Shown: positions 43,895 through 53,421 of the stretch, piece by piece
Numbering within the stretch: the stretch's first letter is position 1
How the letters are laid out: the number at the start of each line of letters is the position of its first letter
NCBI RefSeq assembly: GCF_947498515.1
Contig: NZ_CANMKO010000001.1
Span: forward strand, 604,926-668,925
Reading direction: 5' to 3'
Source: an uncultured Pelagimonas sp.
GTDB lineage: Bacteria > Pseudomonadota > Alphaproteobacteria > Rhodobacterales > Rhodobacteraceae
DNA length: 64,000 nt
The notes under the pieces: generated by a model
Told to the model about the DNA's origin: nothing
Seen by the model: only the letters and a program-made list of their open reading frames with translations
The model's database searches: none
Translations under genes and position numbers: made by a program

Positions 43895-44038
43895 ATGGAT
43901 GAAACGGTCTTTGCAGAGCGGCAAAACCGTTTGCGTGTCGCCCGCTTGGAGACTTGGACGATCGTCTCGCTAGGGGTTGTCGTTGTCTTTTTCATCGCCC
44001 GCATAGCGCCATTGGCTACACCCTGCTGGTCACGCTGA
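43895..44038 (+). CDS. possible 47-aa single-pass membrane peptide or gene remnant
   Basis: An ATG 32 bp after the amidohydrolase stop opens 47 codons: a charged N-terminus (DETVFAERQNRLRVARLET), one hydrophobic helix (WTIVSLGVVVVFFIARIA), then a short tail. The Shine-Dalgarno is weak (GGAAG, about 8 nt upstream). The tail after the helix could be a frameshifted continuation of a longer protein. It may be a small membrane peptide or a truncated gene; evidence is limited to composition. Confidence 0.3.
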   Translation: MDETVFAERQNRLRVARLETWTIVSLGVVVVFFIARIAPLATPCWSR

Positions 44039-44087
44039 GAATTGGTTCGGACGTGGGTAAAAACCCAATATCAAACCCTTGGTTGGC

Positions 44088-46259
44088 TCAAGGCGTTTTT
44101 TCCGAACCAATGGCCTGTTCAATCGCCTTGATCAATTCAGGCCGACGAATGGGTTTCATCAGCCGAATGTCCTCTGGGCGCAATCCATTGCCGTGCACAG
44201 CGGCTTCGCGCGCATAACCCGACATGAACACAAACGGGATGTCATATCGAATTTCGCGTAGTTTATGTGACAACGTCGTTCCCTGAAGCTGCCCTGGCAT
44301 CACAATGTCGGTCACGACCAAGTCAAAACGCGTGTCTGCCTCAAAGATCAAAGCAGCTTCATCACCGTTTTTTGCGGTTTCCACTTGGTAGCCCTCTTTT
44401 TTGAGAACGGTTTCCAAGTTCTCCAAAAGCATGACTTCGTCTTCAACAAGTAAAATACGGGCACCCAAAGATTTCGAAGGCTTCAAAGTGTCCCCCTTGA
44501 TTGAGACGGGCACATTTTCCCCAAAATATGCAGGGAAATACAGTTTGAAGGTGGTTCCGGTGCCGGGTTCAGAGTAAACGCGAACAGTCCCGCCTGTTTG
44601 CTTCATGAACCCCAAGATCATGGGCAAGCCGAGGCCAGTACCGGACCCGGGCTCCTTGGTTGTAAAAAAGGGCTCAAAAATCCGCTCAAGTGTTTCTGGT
44701 TCAAGCCCTACGCCCGTGTCGGATATCGCCAAAAGAACATAGCGACCCGGCGCGATGTCTTCTCCGCGCTCGTCAATATAATCTTCCTCAATACGAACAT
44801 TCGATGTTTCCATCATGATCTTGCCGCCGTCTGGCATGGCATCACGGGCGTTAACAACAAGGTTCAACACCGCGCTAACGGTCGAACTTTCGTCGGCGTC
44901 GATTTTCCAAAGGTTCGCCAAGAACGAAGTGTCTATATCAATGTTTGCGGGAATGGTTCGTTCAAACCAGTTTTTGGAATCCCGTATCAGTTCATTCAAA
45001 TCAAGGACTTTTGGTTCCAGAGGCGCTTGGCGGGAATAGGCCAACATGTTTTTAGTCAAATCTGATCCGCGCATGACCGCATTGATGGCATTGTCTATAA
45101 GCGCGATGTCTTGATCGTCGTTTTTATTATCTCGCAAAAGCTCCAAATTGCCCAATGTCACAGCAAGGAGATTGTTGAAATCATGTGCAACACCACCGGT
45201 GAGCTGGCCGATGCTTTTTTGACGTTCAGATTGTTGTAAAAGCTCGGCTTTGTGTTTCGCGTCCTGTTCCGCAGCCATTTCGCGCGACACATCTAGCAGC
45301 AAGAAATGCCACATCGTTCCACCGCTATCGTGCTCACTTGGCTGGCCACTCATTTGAAGCCATTTTTCCTCGCCGGATACAGAGGTGGTCGAGAGCCTGA
45401 TATTTAAGGGAGACATCGTCTCCATCGAGGAAACAAGCTTTTTTTCAACTTCAATGCGGGCGCTGTGACTGACACGTTCAAATAAAATATTGATGTCATT
45501 CTCAATAGCTTCTGGGGCCAGTCCCCAAAAGTCCATGCTTCCTTCGCTCATGCGCAAAATCTTGTGGCTGCCGTCGGGAAACCTGACATATTCAAACATC
45601 ACACCGGAAATGTTGCGTGCCATGGACCTCCACCAAGCTTCGGCATTGTCACGACCAGCTTCACTTTTCAGGCGTTTTTCGTTCTCCGCCATGAGTGCTT
45701 TTACGGTGCTATCCCAAAAGTGCCGGTACAAAACTCCTATACCTAGAGCCCCGCCGGAAATGGCCGTGAAAGAGAACCATCGTGACAACCAATTTGCATA
45801 GTTGTCTGCGAAGTCGATTGCTGGAACAGTCGGTTCAAATAGTCCAGCCCCAAAGGCCAAAACCATCCCCAAAACACCGATAAGGCTTGCAAGATAGACG
45901 GCCACACCCGGACGTGCGCCCCATACAATTGCGGCACAGGCGGGGAAGACAACGACGCTAGTTAAGCCTGTTGCAAACAACCCGTATTCGCGCATCCCAA
46001 TCAGGGTCATGAAAATGGGCACACAAAAGCAAATAGACCCAACAACGACAACAGGAAGGTATTTGCGCAAGGCAAGCGATGCAGTCATCAATAGCAAGCT
46101 TGAAAATTGCAGGAGGATTATCGGTGAAGGACCGAAGTGTTGGAGACGGGCGGCCTGTACAAGTAAGCCGACAACACAGGCCCCCAAGAAGACATTCAAC
46201 GCCCGCTGCACTAGCCGGTTCTGACGGTGCCCTTGTTCCTCTAAAACCCTGTTTATCAA
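44088..46259 (-). CDS. hybrid sensor histidine kinase with membrane sensor domain
   Basis: A 723-aa protein: six or so N-terminal membrane helices (about 20-180), a PAS-like region (about 205-330), HisKA with His359 in GGVAHDFNNLL, HATPase_c (VLNLVVNARDAMPDGG; SDTGVGL; GSGTGLGLPM), and a C-terminal receiver domain with phospho-acceptor Asp in LVVTDIVMPG near residue 650. The HDFNNLL box places it with the hybrid kinases of the HWE-free, PAS-linked class common in alphaproteobacteria. No response regulator or phosphotransferase is adjacent, so it is an orphan. The sensed signal is unknown. Confidence 0.85.
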   Translation of the reverse strand: MINRVLEEQGHRQNRLVQRALNVFLGACVVGLLVQAARLQHFGPSPIILLQFSSLLLMTASLALRKYLPVVVVGSICFCVPIFMTLIGMREYGLFATGLTSVVVFPACAAIVWGARPGVAVYLASLIGVLGMVLAFGAGLFEPTVPAIDFADNYANWLSRWFSFTAISGGALGIGVLYRHFWDSTVKALMAENEKRLKSEAGRDNAEAWWRSMARNISGVMFEYVRFPDGSHKILRMSEGSMDFWGLAPEAIENDINILFERVSHSARIEVEKKLVSSMETMSPLNIRLSTTSVSGEEKWLQMSGQPSEHDSGGTMWHFLLLDVSREMAAEQDAKHKAELLQQSERQKSIGQLTGGVAHDFNNLLAVTLGNLELLRDNKNDDQDIALIDNAINAVMRGSDLTKNMLAYSRQAPLEPKVLDLNELIRDSKNWFERTIPANIDIDTSFLANLWKIDADESSTVSAVLNLVVNARDAMPDGGKIMMETSNVRIEEDYIDERGEDIAPGRYVLLAISDTGVGLEPETLERIFEPFFTTKEPGSGTGLGLPMILGFMKQTGGTVRVYSEPGTGTTFKLYFPAYFGENVPVSIKGDTLKPSKSLGARILLVEDEVMLLENLETVLKKEGYQVETAKNGDEAALIFEADTRFDLVVTDIVMPGQLQGTTLSHKLREIRYDIPFVFMSGYAREAAVHGNGLRPEDIRLMKPIRRPELIKAIEQAIGSEKTP

Positions 46260-46560
46260 ATTGCCCTAGCCCTCAGTTTTGCGGTTCACGGACCAGCGCC
46301 GCTTAAGTGTTCCTGTTCGAATGCTAGTGCATGACTGGCCTTTGGTCTATCTGGATGATGACTTCTGGCGTTGGTGGGTGGTGGTCTAGGGCATTGTATG
46401 GTCCGATGTTCGCCAAGACATTGCATAAAACAAGCCTGTCGCGTCTGGAATGGTGGCGATTATTGATGAGCTCGCCAAATCTATTCCTAACAGGGGCTTA
46501 TTCAGGCTTCGATTGCAAGGAACACGGGGTTTTGGAATACTTCGGCAATGACCGTATGGC
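46260..46560. other. 301-bp spacer
   Basis: It lies between the hybrid kinase start and the end of the GH105 gene. A plus-strand frame at 46331-46576 has no ribosome-binding site and an unlikely composition. I see no hairpin or repeat of note. Confidence 0.5.
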
Positions 46561-47658
46561 TTACGTTACCCGGTGAAATGCGTCGAATTCTTCAACGGCA
46601 TCCAAAGAGAGGGCCGCCAAAGTCATCAATGGGCCGACACCCTTGGGGTCATCGATGGCACAGGTTTCGGAGATGTAATAGGCTGCGCTGCCATCGCGGA
46701 ACCGCCCCTGATACATTCCTAGCCCAGCGACATGGCAGATTTGGACCATTTCCAAACCACCATTCGGCTTGGGCCGCAGCGAATTCATCAACACCTTGGT
46801 TGCCATATCCTTGGTGAAAGCGCCTCCGAGCCCTAGCTTTTTTGCCTTGTTCAGAGCGTAAACAAACATGACAGAGGCAGAGGTTTCTTCCCAATTCTCA
46901 GGAAAATCCGGCTGGTCGATGACCTGTAGCCAAAGGCCAGACGGCCGGCGCAGATTGGCGATTCTGGTCAAGAGATCTTCGGTCTGCGATTTTAGCGGAG
47001 CAAAACGCTCAGGCCCGACCAATTCCGCAACATCAACCAACGCCATTGCCAACCATCCAAGTGCGCGCGCCCAATGGGCTTTTGGGTGACCAGTATTTTT
47101 GTCGGCCCAAGGTTGTTTGCGAGCCTCATCAAAGGCATGCGCATATAACCCGGTTTCCCGCACATAGGTATGTTCCAACGCTTTCTTCATCTGAATAAGC
47201 GAGTCAGCCACCAGCGCATCATTGTTGGTGCGCAGCCCATATGAAATCTGAAAGGGCGGGCACATGTAAATGCCATCTAACCAAACTTGCCATGGATAAC
47301 GCAGTTTGTGCCAATAAACGCCAGTGGTTGTCCTGGGCTGTGTCGCAAGTTGATCCATCAATAATTCAGCATACCGCAACCATTTTTCGTCGCTGGTCAC
47401 GTCATGCAAGTACATCAAAGCCCGTCCTGCATTGATATTATCAATATTGTAGTCGCTTGGTTTGTATTGGGCCAAGTCTGGCCCCTCCAGCAGTTGCGGT
47501 TCGATCAAACGTACAAGATGATCAAGCCAGCGGGTTTCACCGGTTGCGCGATGTAAGCTTTCTAAACCGCGATAGATCAAGCCATCTTCGTAGCACCAGG
47601 CTCCGCCTTTGTAGGGCTGATGGTTTCGCGCCAATGTGTCAAAATACGCCATCAACAT
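46561..47658 (-). CDS. GH105 unsaturated rhamnogalacturonyl/galacturonyl hydrolase
   Basis: A 365-aa alpha6/alpha6-barrel hydrolase. YPWQVWLDGIYMCPPF carries the putative catalytic Asp128 of the YteR/YesR type, with HAFDEARKQPWADKNTGHPKAHWARALGW further on. It removes the 4,5-unsaturated uronic acid from the non-reducing end of pectin fragments. No signal peptide, so it acts on imported oligomers. ATG 47658 overlaps the GH28 3' end; ATG 47652 is an alternative. It is the last gene of the AraC-linked operon. The product, an unsaturated uronate, is the substrate of KdgF/KduI encoded nearby. Confidence 0.85.
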   Translation of the reverse strand: MLMAYFDTLARNHQPYKGGAWCYEDGLIYRGLESLHRATGETRWLDHLVRLIEPQLLEGPDLAQYKPSDYNIDNINAGRALMYLHDVTSDEKWLRYAELLMDQLATQPRTTTGVYWHKLRYPWQVWLDGIYMCPPFQISYGLRTNNDALVADSLIQMKKALEHTYVRETGLYAHAFDEARKQPWADKNTGHPKAHWARALGWLAMALVDVAELVGPERFAPLKSQTEDLLTRIANLRRPSGLWLQVIDQPDFPENWEETSASVMFVYALNKAKKLGLGGAFTKDMATKVLMNSLRPKPNGGLEMVQICHVAGLGMYQGRFRDGSAAYYISETCAIDDPKGVGPLMTLAALSLDAVEEFDAFHRVT

Positions 47659-49199
47659 GGAGCAGTATCCTTTTGGAGAGCGGAAAAGTTTATGTCGTGG
47701 TCAACGGTCGCAAACTCGGCCCATAGGCCAGCGTGACCCATTGTGGGAACATGGAGTGCCATAAGTGGGACGTCCGGGGCGGGGTTTGGCGCAAATGTCA
47801 ACGTTACGTCCCGTATGGTAACGCCTGATATCGGTGCCTCTGGAAGGCCAAGAACGGCGGCAAATGCTGTGGTCACGCCACGTGCAGAGACGCGTTCTAT
47901 TGAGACGTCTTTTATTATTGGCGTGGTTTCCGAAACCGGTGCCGGTTCGCGAGATTGAACCCAATCTGATTTGCCATCCGGGTCACAATAATAGAATGCG
48001 TTTATGGCCAGTGGGGTAGGGACGTCGGTCATATCCACATCTGACATGCGGATCGACGAAACTTCGCCGCCGCGCCCGCGTCGCGTTTTGATCCGCAAGC
48101 CACGATCGGTGGCATTGAACTCGCAATTCCGGATGTCGATATCAAAAATACCGCCAGATATTTCCGACCCAAGAACAACGGCACCGTGTCCGCGCTCCAT
48201 CAGGCAATTCTGGATCGCTATCCCGCGCGTTGGAACAAGATGGGAATTGTCATCTATGGCCCGTTTGCCAGCCTTGATTGCAATGCAATCATCACCCACG
48301 GAAAAATGCACCGCTGAAATGGTGACGTCTTCGCAGCTTTCAGGGTTAAGACCATCAGTGTTGGGGCTGGTTGGTGGGTTGCTGATAGAGACGTTTGAGA
48401 CATGAAGGTTGTTGCAGCAATAGGGATGAACCGTCCAAGACGGGGAGTTGCGAACCGCGACCCCGGTCAGGGTGACTTGGTTGCTATGCGCCAAATGAAT
48501 GGTCCGCGGTCGACGCGCACCCGCGCGTGTTTCCTTGGGCCATTGCCACCAGTCGCCGGTGCTCCCGCCGCCGTCTATGGTTCCGGCACCGGTAATGGTT
48601 AGGTTGTGGCAATCAATGCCAGTGATCAGAGCAGCGTGGCTGGCTTCGGGTAATCCTTCCCAGGTGCCCAACACGCGACCTTGTTCGTCATGCGCATTCA
48701 AAATAGGCCATTGGCTTCGGTTAGAAATCGCCGAAAGAATACAGCCTCTTTCCAACAGTAAGGTCATATTGGGGTGCAAAAACAGAGGGCTGCTGGCGTA
48801 GGTGCCCGCGCCAACCCGAAGAGTGCCGCCTTTGGGTACGGCTTCAATGGCGCGCTGAAGTGCTTGGCCATTATCTTTGGCATCCGGTGTCACACCAAAC
48901 TCCATGGCATCGATCAAACCGGCACATGACTGGGTCTGAAATCGGACCGAGCCAAGATCGCTTTCAAATAGATAGGTTGAGTTCGGGGTCAATTTGTCGA
49001 GAAAAATACCAACAGAATGGGCTTCACCAGATTTGACAACAACATGCTCGGCATCCGTCAGCGTCCAACGTATCGGCGCGGGCAATGTATATTTTGCACC
49101 TTCTGGCACAACAAGAAGAGACGCTGTCCTTGCTGAGACAGCGAGAATCTGAGGCACTGGCATTTGAATATCCCGTTCGCTGGCTGAGAGGCCCGTCAT
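47652..49199 (-). CDS. intracellular GH28 polygalacturonase-type hydrolase
   Basis: A 515-aa parallel beta-helix hydrolase with all GH28 signatures: NTDG (280-283), DDC (303-305), GHG (337-339) and RIK (369-371). The first 95 residues look like a fibronectin-III-type beta domain (TASLLVVPEGAKYTLPAPIRW...). No signal peptide is visible, so it probably acts in the cytoplasm, exo-wise, on oligogalacturonides brought in by the ABC importer. ATG 49199 follows GAGAGG. It lies between the binding-protein gene and GH105. The substrate could also be rhamnogalacturonan. Confidence 0.87.
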   Translation of the reverse strand: MTGLSASERDIQMPVPQILAVSARTASLLVVPEGAKYTLPAPIRWTLTDAEHVVVKSGEAHSVGIFLDKLTPNSTYLFESDLGSVRFQTQSCAGLIDAMEFGVTPDAKDNGQALQRAIEAVPKGGTLRVGAGTYASSPLFLHPNMTLLLERGCILSAISNRSQWPILNAHDEQGRVLGTWEGLPEASHAALITGIDCHNLTITGAGTIDGGGSTGDWWQWPKETRAGARRPRTIHLAHSNQVTLTGVAVRNSPSWTVHPYCCNNLHVSNVSISNPPTSPNTDGLNPESCEDVTISAVHFSVGDDCIAIKAGKRAIDDNSHLVPTRGIAIQNCLMERGHGAVVLGSEISGGIFDIDIRNCEFNATDRGLRIKTRRGRGGEVSSIRMSDVDMTDVPTPLAINAFYYCDPDGKSDWVQSREPAPVSETTPIIKDVSIERVSARGVTTAFAAVLGLPEAPISGVTIRDVTLTFAPNPAPDVPLMALHVPTMGHAGLWAEFATVDHDINFSALQKDTAPC

Positions 49200-49224
49200 G
49201 CAGGCCTCTCAGAGAGAGTGATGA

Positions 49225-50487
49225 TCAGTCCGCGATGTCGGCGAGCGCCTCTTCGATGGCATAGATCATGTCGTCTGCGGCTGTCGCGGCGTCGACTTCG
49301 CCATAGGCAAAGAGTTCCAGATTGTCCTGTAACGCGCTCCGGACATCCGGGAATTCCATCATGGGGTGAATAGCCGGGCCTTCTGCCTGAATGACCTTGG
49401 CTTGGGCGTCGATCTGCACCTGTTTGATAGCATCCGCCGACAACAGCTGATCTCGTGCCGCGGTCGATGCCGGTACACCGCGGGCTGTACCCATCGCGGC
49501 AACGCCTTCGCTTTCGTTCAACATACAATTCACGATGTGGGCTGCCGCCTCTTTGTTGGGTGAATTGGCGGAGATCGAAAAGACCATCGACGCTTTGCGA
49601 TAGATGCCCGGTGTGGCCTGACCGTCTTGGCTCAACAGGCCATGGTAAACGACTTCTTGGTCGTCATTTAGCGGCTTGGTGATTTTGAAGTAAGTCGAAT
49701 CCCATTGATAGGTTCCGGCAATGTGACCATCGGCCCAAAGCGGGTTTTCATGCAGCCTAACATTGCCCGCAGCGGCAACATCTTTCCACGCGGGAATGAC
49801 ATGGTTGTCGACCATCGTTTTGTAAAACTGGATTGCATCAGCCAGCTCTTCTTTGGTCCACTCAAGTTTGTGAGTGTCTGGGTTGATCAAGGCTTTGCCG
49901 GTTTTTTGGGTCCCATAGATCGTCATAAGCAAGGCCGCGTCCAGCTTGGCCCCTTCGAACGGGAAGTAATCGTCGCCCAGCTTTTCCTTGAAAACAGGCC
50001 CGGCCGCCAAAAGTTCGTCCCAGGTGTTTGGAATGTCCAATCCTGCCTTGGCATAGGTGGTTTTGTTGAAGACGAACAAACGCCCGGTGGTCGAGATCGG
50101 CAGGCCGTTTAGCTTGCCATTCATCGAACCAGCTTCGATTTGTGCGGCATCCCAGCTCGACAAGTCAATAATGTCGCTTAGCTCGTTGAGGTCAGCCAAA
50201 CCACTGCCATCGCTGGAATAGATGGACAGCCACGGCCAGTTCACCTGCATGATGTCGGCTTCAGTGCCGCCCGCGATCTGGGTCGTCAGTTTTTCATAGT
50301 GACCCGACCAGCCGGTGAATTCGGGTTTGATTGTGTGGCCGTGCTTTTCACCGCAGACTTTCAACGCCTCTTGTGTGGCGGCATGGCGGCTGTCACCGCC
50401 CCACCAGCTCATTCGTAGTTCGGCAGCCTGTGCGGCCCCGGTCAATGCCGTCGTAGCCAATACCAGGCCCATGATCTTGGATTTCAT
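49225..50487 (-). CDS. ABC transporter binding protein for oligogalacturonides
   Basis: A 420-aa family 1 extracellular binding protein with signal peptide (about 1-21, ending AQAA), mature ELRMSWWGGDSRHAATQEAL and further features ADIMQVNWPWLSIYSSDG. Of the TogB/sugar-oligomer type. It lies between the ATPase and GH28 genes of a pectin operon, so imported oligogalacturonides or rhamnogalacturonides are the expected ligands. ATG 50487 has GGGAGGAG upstream. Confidence 0.83.
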   Translation of the reverse strand: MKSKIMGLVLATTALTGAAQAAELRMSWWGGDSRHAATQEALKVCGEKHGHTIKPEFTGWSGHYEKLTTQIAGGTEADIMQVNWPWLSIYSSDGSGLADLNELSDIIDLSSWDAAQIEAGSMNGKLNGLPISTTGRLFVFNKTTYAKAGLDIPNTWDELLAAGPVFKEKLGDDYFPFEGAKLDAALLMTIYGTQKTGKALINPDTHKLEWTKEELADAIQFYKTMVDNHVIPAWKDVAAAGNVRLHENPLWADGHIAGTYQWDSTYFKITKPLNDDQEVVYHGLLSQDGQATPGIYRKASMVFSISANSPNKEAAAHIVNCMLNESEGVAAMGTARGVPASTAARDQLLSADAIKQVQIDAQAKVIQAEGPAIHPMMEFPDVRSALQDNLELFAYGEVDAATAADDMIYAIEEALADIAD

Positions 50488-50515
50488 GATAGTTCTCCTC
50501 CCTTGAGACTAGATT

Positions 50516-51637
50516 TCAGTCCGCTGCGATCGAAATGTTGCTTCCGTTTTGTGCATCGAACAGATGAATATGTGACCCGATGGGCTTGAGCCCGACCGGA
50601 TCACCACGTTGTAAAGTGGTGTCAAAGCGTTCGGATGGGACGACGGCCACAAAATCCGCATCGCCAATTCGGGCGTGCAAGTTCACTTCGTGTCCCATGA
50701 ATTCGAGGTTCGTGATTTCGGCTGTGAGGGCGTTGTCACTTTGGGCTGCGACCACTTCCAACTGCTGTGGTCGGATGCCAAGGGTGACAGCGCCCTGAAC
50801 ACCGGAAATTCGCGATGCCAATCCGTCTGCAATCGTAATGCTTTGGCCGTGCAATGTTAGAACCGGGGCCGCACCCGGAGTGAGTTCCGCAGGTACGAGG
50901 TTCATTTCAGGCATGCCAATGAAGCCCGCGACAAAGGCGTTTGCAGGGCGTTGATAAAGCGTCTGGGGATCGGCCACCTGCATGATGTGACCGTCTTTCA
51001 TGACGCAAATCCGATCCCCCATGGTCATGGCTTCGACTTGATCATGGGTCACGTAAACGACTGTCGCCGGCCGGCCTTCAGCACGCAGGCGTTTGTGTAG
51101 ATCGGTGATCCGAACCCGCATGCTTGCCCGCAATTTCGCGTCGAGATTGGATAGAGGTTCGTCAAACAAAAAGACCTCGGGTTGTTTGATCAAGGCCCGC
51201 CCCAAAGCAACGCGCTGTGCCTGACCACCGGACAATTGTTTGGGAAGGCGATCCAGCAACTCTTCGATCTGCAACACACCCGACACTTCGGCCGTGGCGC
51301 GTTCGATTTTGTCTTTGGGTTCGCGTTTTAGTTTCAATCCAAAAGACAGATTACGGTGCACTTTCATATGAGGGTAAAGCGCGTAGTTTTGGAAAACCAT
51401 GGCGATCCCGCGCTTGCCGGGCACGAGGTCATTGACGACCTTGTCACCAATATGAATCTCGCCCCCTGTCGTGGTCTCTAGTCCGGCAATCATGCGCAAC
51501 GTGGTGGATTTGGCGCAACCCGACGGGCCAACCAAAACCATGAACTCGCCTTCTTTGACCGACAGGTCGATGCCATGTACGGCTTTGAATCCGTTGCCAT
51601 ATGTCTTTTCGACGGATTTCAGATGCAGCTCGGCCAT
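50516..51637 (-). CDS. ABC sugar transporter ATPase (MalK/UgpC-type)
   Basis: A 373-aa ATPase: Walker A GPSGCAKST (Ala in place of the usual Gly), Q loop MVFQNYALYPHM, signature LSGGQAQRVALGRAL, Walker B VFLFDEPLSNLDAKLR, H-loop YVTHDQVEAMT, and a C-terminal TOBE domain. It overlaps the permease gene by one base (TGATG). It powers the pectin-operon importer. Confidence 0.92.
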   Translation of the reverse strand: MAELHLKSVEKTYGNGFKAVHGIDLSVKEGEFMVLVGPSGCAKSTTLRMIAGLETTTGGEIHIGDKVVNDLVPGKRGIAMVFQNYALYPHMKVHRNLSFGLKLKREPKDKIERATAEVSGVLQIEELLDRLPKQLSGGQAQRVALGRALIKQPEVFLFDEPLSNLDAKLRASMRVRITDLHKRLRAEGRPATVVYVTHDQVEAMTMGDRICVMKDGHIMQVADPQTLYQRPANAFVAGFIGMPEMNLVPAELTPGAAPVLTLHGQSITIADGLASRISGVQGAVTLGIRPQQLEVVAAQSDNALTAEITNLEFMGHEVNLHARIGDADFVAVVPSERFDTTLQRGDPVGLKPIGSHIHLFDAQNGSNISIAAD

Positions 51638-52533
51638 CAGCCTTTTACCCCTCCGGTAGAGATCCCTTCGATGAAGTATTTCTGAGCGAGGAAGAACACG
51701 GTGAGTGATGGGATCAAAGTCAGCACCGACATCGCGAGAATTTGGTTCCAGGCAAAGGCCTCGGTGGTGTCGATGCTCAGTTTGAGCGCCAATGACACCG
51801 GATATTTATCGACCGAGCTGATGTAGATCAGCGGCCCAAGAAAATCGTTCATTGTCCACATGAACTGAAACAAACAGACCGAGATGATGGCCGGGGCCAG
51901 CAAGGGGACAACGATATAGATGAGCGTCTGGAGGGTGTTGGCCCCATCGACGCGTGCGGCTTCTTCCATGTCGCGTGGAATGGCCCGCAAGAATTGGATG
52001 ATCATAAAGACAAAGAACGCATCCCCCGCCAAAGCAGACGGCACCCAAAGTGGTAGAAAGCTGTCGAGCCAGCCGATATCGCGAAACAGCAGGTATTGCG
52101 GAATGCGGGTCACAACATTGGGCAACAGCAGGGTCGCGATAACGGTGGCAAACAGGAAGTTTTTGCCCGGAAATTCAAAGCGCGCAAACCCATAGGCCAC
52201 AAGCGTACAAGATATCGCGGTGCCAATGACCTTTGGGATGATGATCCAAAGGGAGTTCAAAAAGAAATGCCCAAAGGTGTAAGGCGTCGAGGTTTTCCAA
52301 CCATCGATATAGCCCTGTAACGTCGGTTCCTTGGGCCAGAACGACGGCGAGGAGAACATTTCGGCGTTGGTTTTGAACGAAGCCCCAATCATCCAGATGA
52401 GCGGGTAGACCATGATTAGGCCAATTAACGCCAGAACGGAGTAGCGAATGGTAGCGCTTATCTTGGCGCGACGCTTTAGTTTGCGTTGCAGGGCGTCTGA
52501 TGTGTTTGGCGGGGTTTGTGTGAGATCAACCAT
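51637..52533 (-). CDS. ABC sugar transporter permease (MalG/TogN-type)
   Basis: A 298-aa permease with six helices. N-terminal helix at about 28-50 and EAA loop IPRDMEEAARVDGANTLQTLIYIVVPLLAPA. Second permease of the oligogalacturonide importer, three bases after the first. Confidence 0.9.
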   Translation of the reverse strand: MVDLTQTPPNTSDALQRKLKRRAKISATIRYSVLALIGLIMVYPLIWMIGASFKTNAEMFSSPSFWPKEPTLQGYIDGWKTSTPYTFGHFFLNSLWIIIPKVIGTAISCTLVAYGFARFEFPGKNFLFATVIATLLLPNVVTRIPQYLLFRDIGWLDSFLPLWVPSALAGDAFFVFMIIQFLRAIPRDMEEAARVDGANTLQTLIYIVVPLLAPAIISVCLFQFMWTMNDFLGPLIYISSVDKYPVSLALKLSIDTTEAFAWNQILAMSVLTLIPSLTVFFLAQKYFIEGISTGGVKG

Positions 52534-52536
52534 GGA

Positions 52537-53421
52537 TCAATTCCTCTTGTCGCCGGCGTAGTAGACCCATTTTTTTGACGACCAGAAGGCGATGAGGGTC
52601 AGGACCATGATGATGAAGAAAAGCACCCAGGAAATGGCGGAGGCATAGCCCATGTCAAAGCTCTTGAAGGCCTTTTCGTAGATATAGAGCGGCAGCAGAT
52701 AGGTTGATTTCAGCGGGCCACCTTCGGTGATGATGTAGGGGCCATTGAATTCCTGAAAGGCTTGGACCGTTTGCATGATTAGGTTGAAGAAAATCACCGG
52801 TGTGATCAGCGGCAGGGTGATATAGCGAAAGGTATGCCAGGGGCCTGCGCCGTCGATGGATGCGGCTTCGTAAAGCGATTTGTCGACCGATTGCAGAGCG
52901 GCAAGAAAGATCACCATCGCCGAGCCAAATTGCCAGATACGTAACAATGTAATGGTGAAAAGGGCATTGCCGGGCTCACCGAACCAGTTGATGGCCTCAA
53001 AGCCCAGCATCGTGATGAACATGTTCATCAGGCCGGTATCGGCAAAGATATAGCGCCACAGCACGGCAATCGCGATAGATCCCCCAAGGATCGATGGCAC
53101 ATAATAGGCGGTTCGAAACAGGTTGATGCCACGTAGCCGGTAGTTCAACACCACCGCGATGAAGAGGGCAAAGACCAGTTTAAGCGGGACGGTCGTAAAT
53201 ACATAGGTCAGCGTGACCGACAGAGATTTGTCAAAGGTACGGTCACGTGTGAACAGCTTTTCATAGTTTTTGGTCCCGACCCACTCAGGGCTCGACAACA
53301 AATCGTAATCCGTAAACGACAGGTAGAAGGACGCGACAAACGGAAAGGCGATGAACAAAACCAATCCAAGCACATAGGGCGCAACAAACCAGAGCCCAAG
53401 GTATTTGCTGTCACCCCCCAT
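52537..53421 (-). CDS. ABC sugar transporter permease (MalF/TogM-type)
   Basis: A 294-aa permease with six helices and EAA loop VDKSLYEAASIDGAGPWHTFRYITLPLITP. ATG 53421 overlaps the GH4 stop by one base (TAATG). First permease of the pectin-operon importer. Confidence 0.9.
   Translation of the reverse strand: MGGDSKYLGLWFVAPYVLGLVLFIAFPFVASFYLSFTDYDLLSSPEWVGTKNYEKLFTRDRTFDKSLSVTLTYVFTTVPLKLVFALFIAVVLNYRLRGINLFRTAYYVPSILGGSIAIAVLWRYIFADTGLMNMFITMLGFEAINWFGEPGNALFTITLLRIWQFGSAMVIFLAALQSVDKSLYEAASIDGAGPWHTFRYITLPLITPVIFFNLIMQTVQAFQEFNGPYIITEGGPLKSTYLLPLYIYEKAFKSFDMGYASAISWVLFFIIMVLTLIAFWSSKKWVYYAGDKRN

Noticed and set aside
46331..46576. An 81-codon plus-strand frame in the spacer before GH105
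   Set aside because: Trp-rich, no Shine-Dalgarno, overlaps the GH105 3' end in antisense; no family seen.
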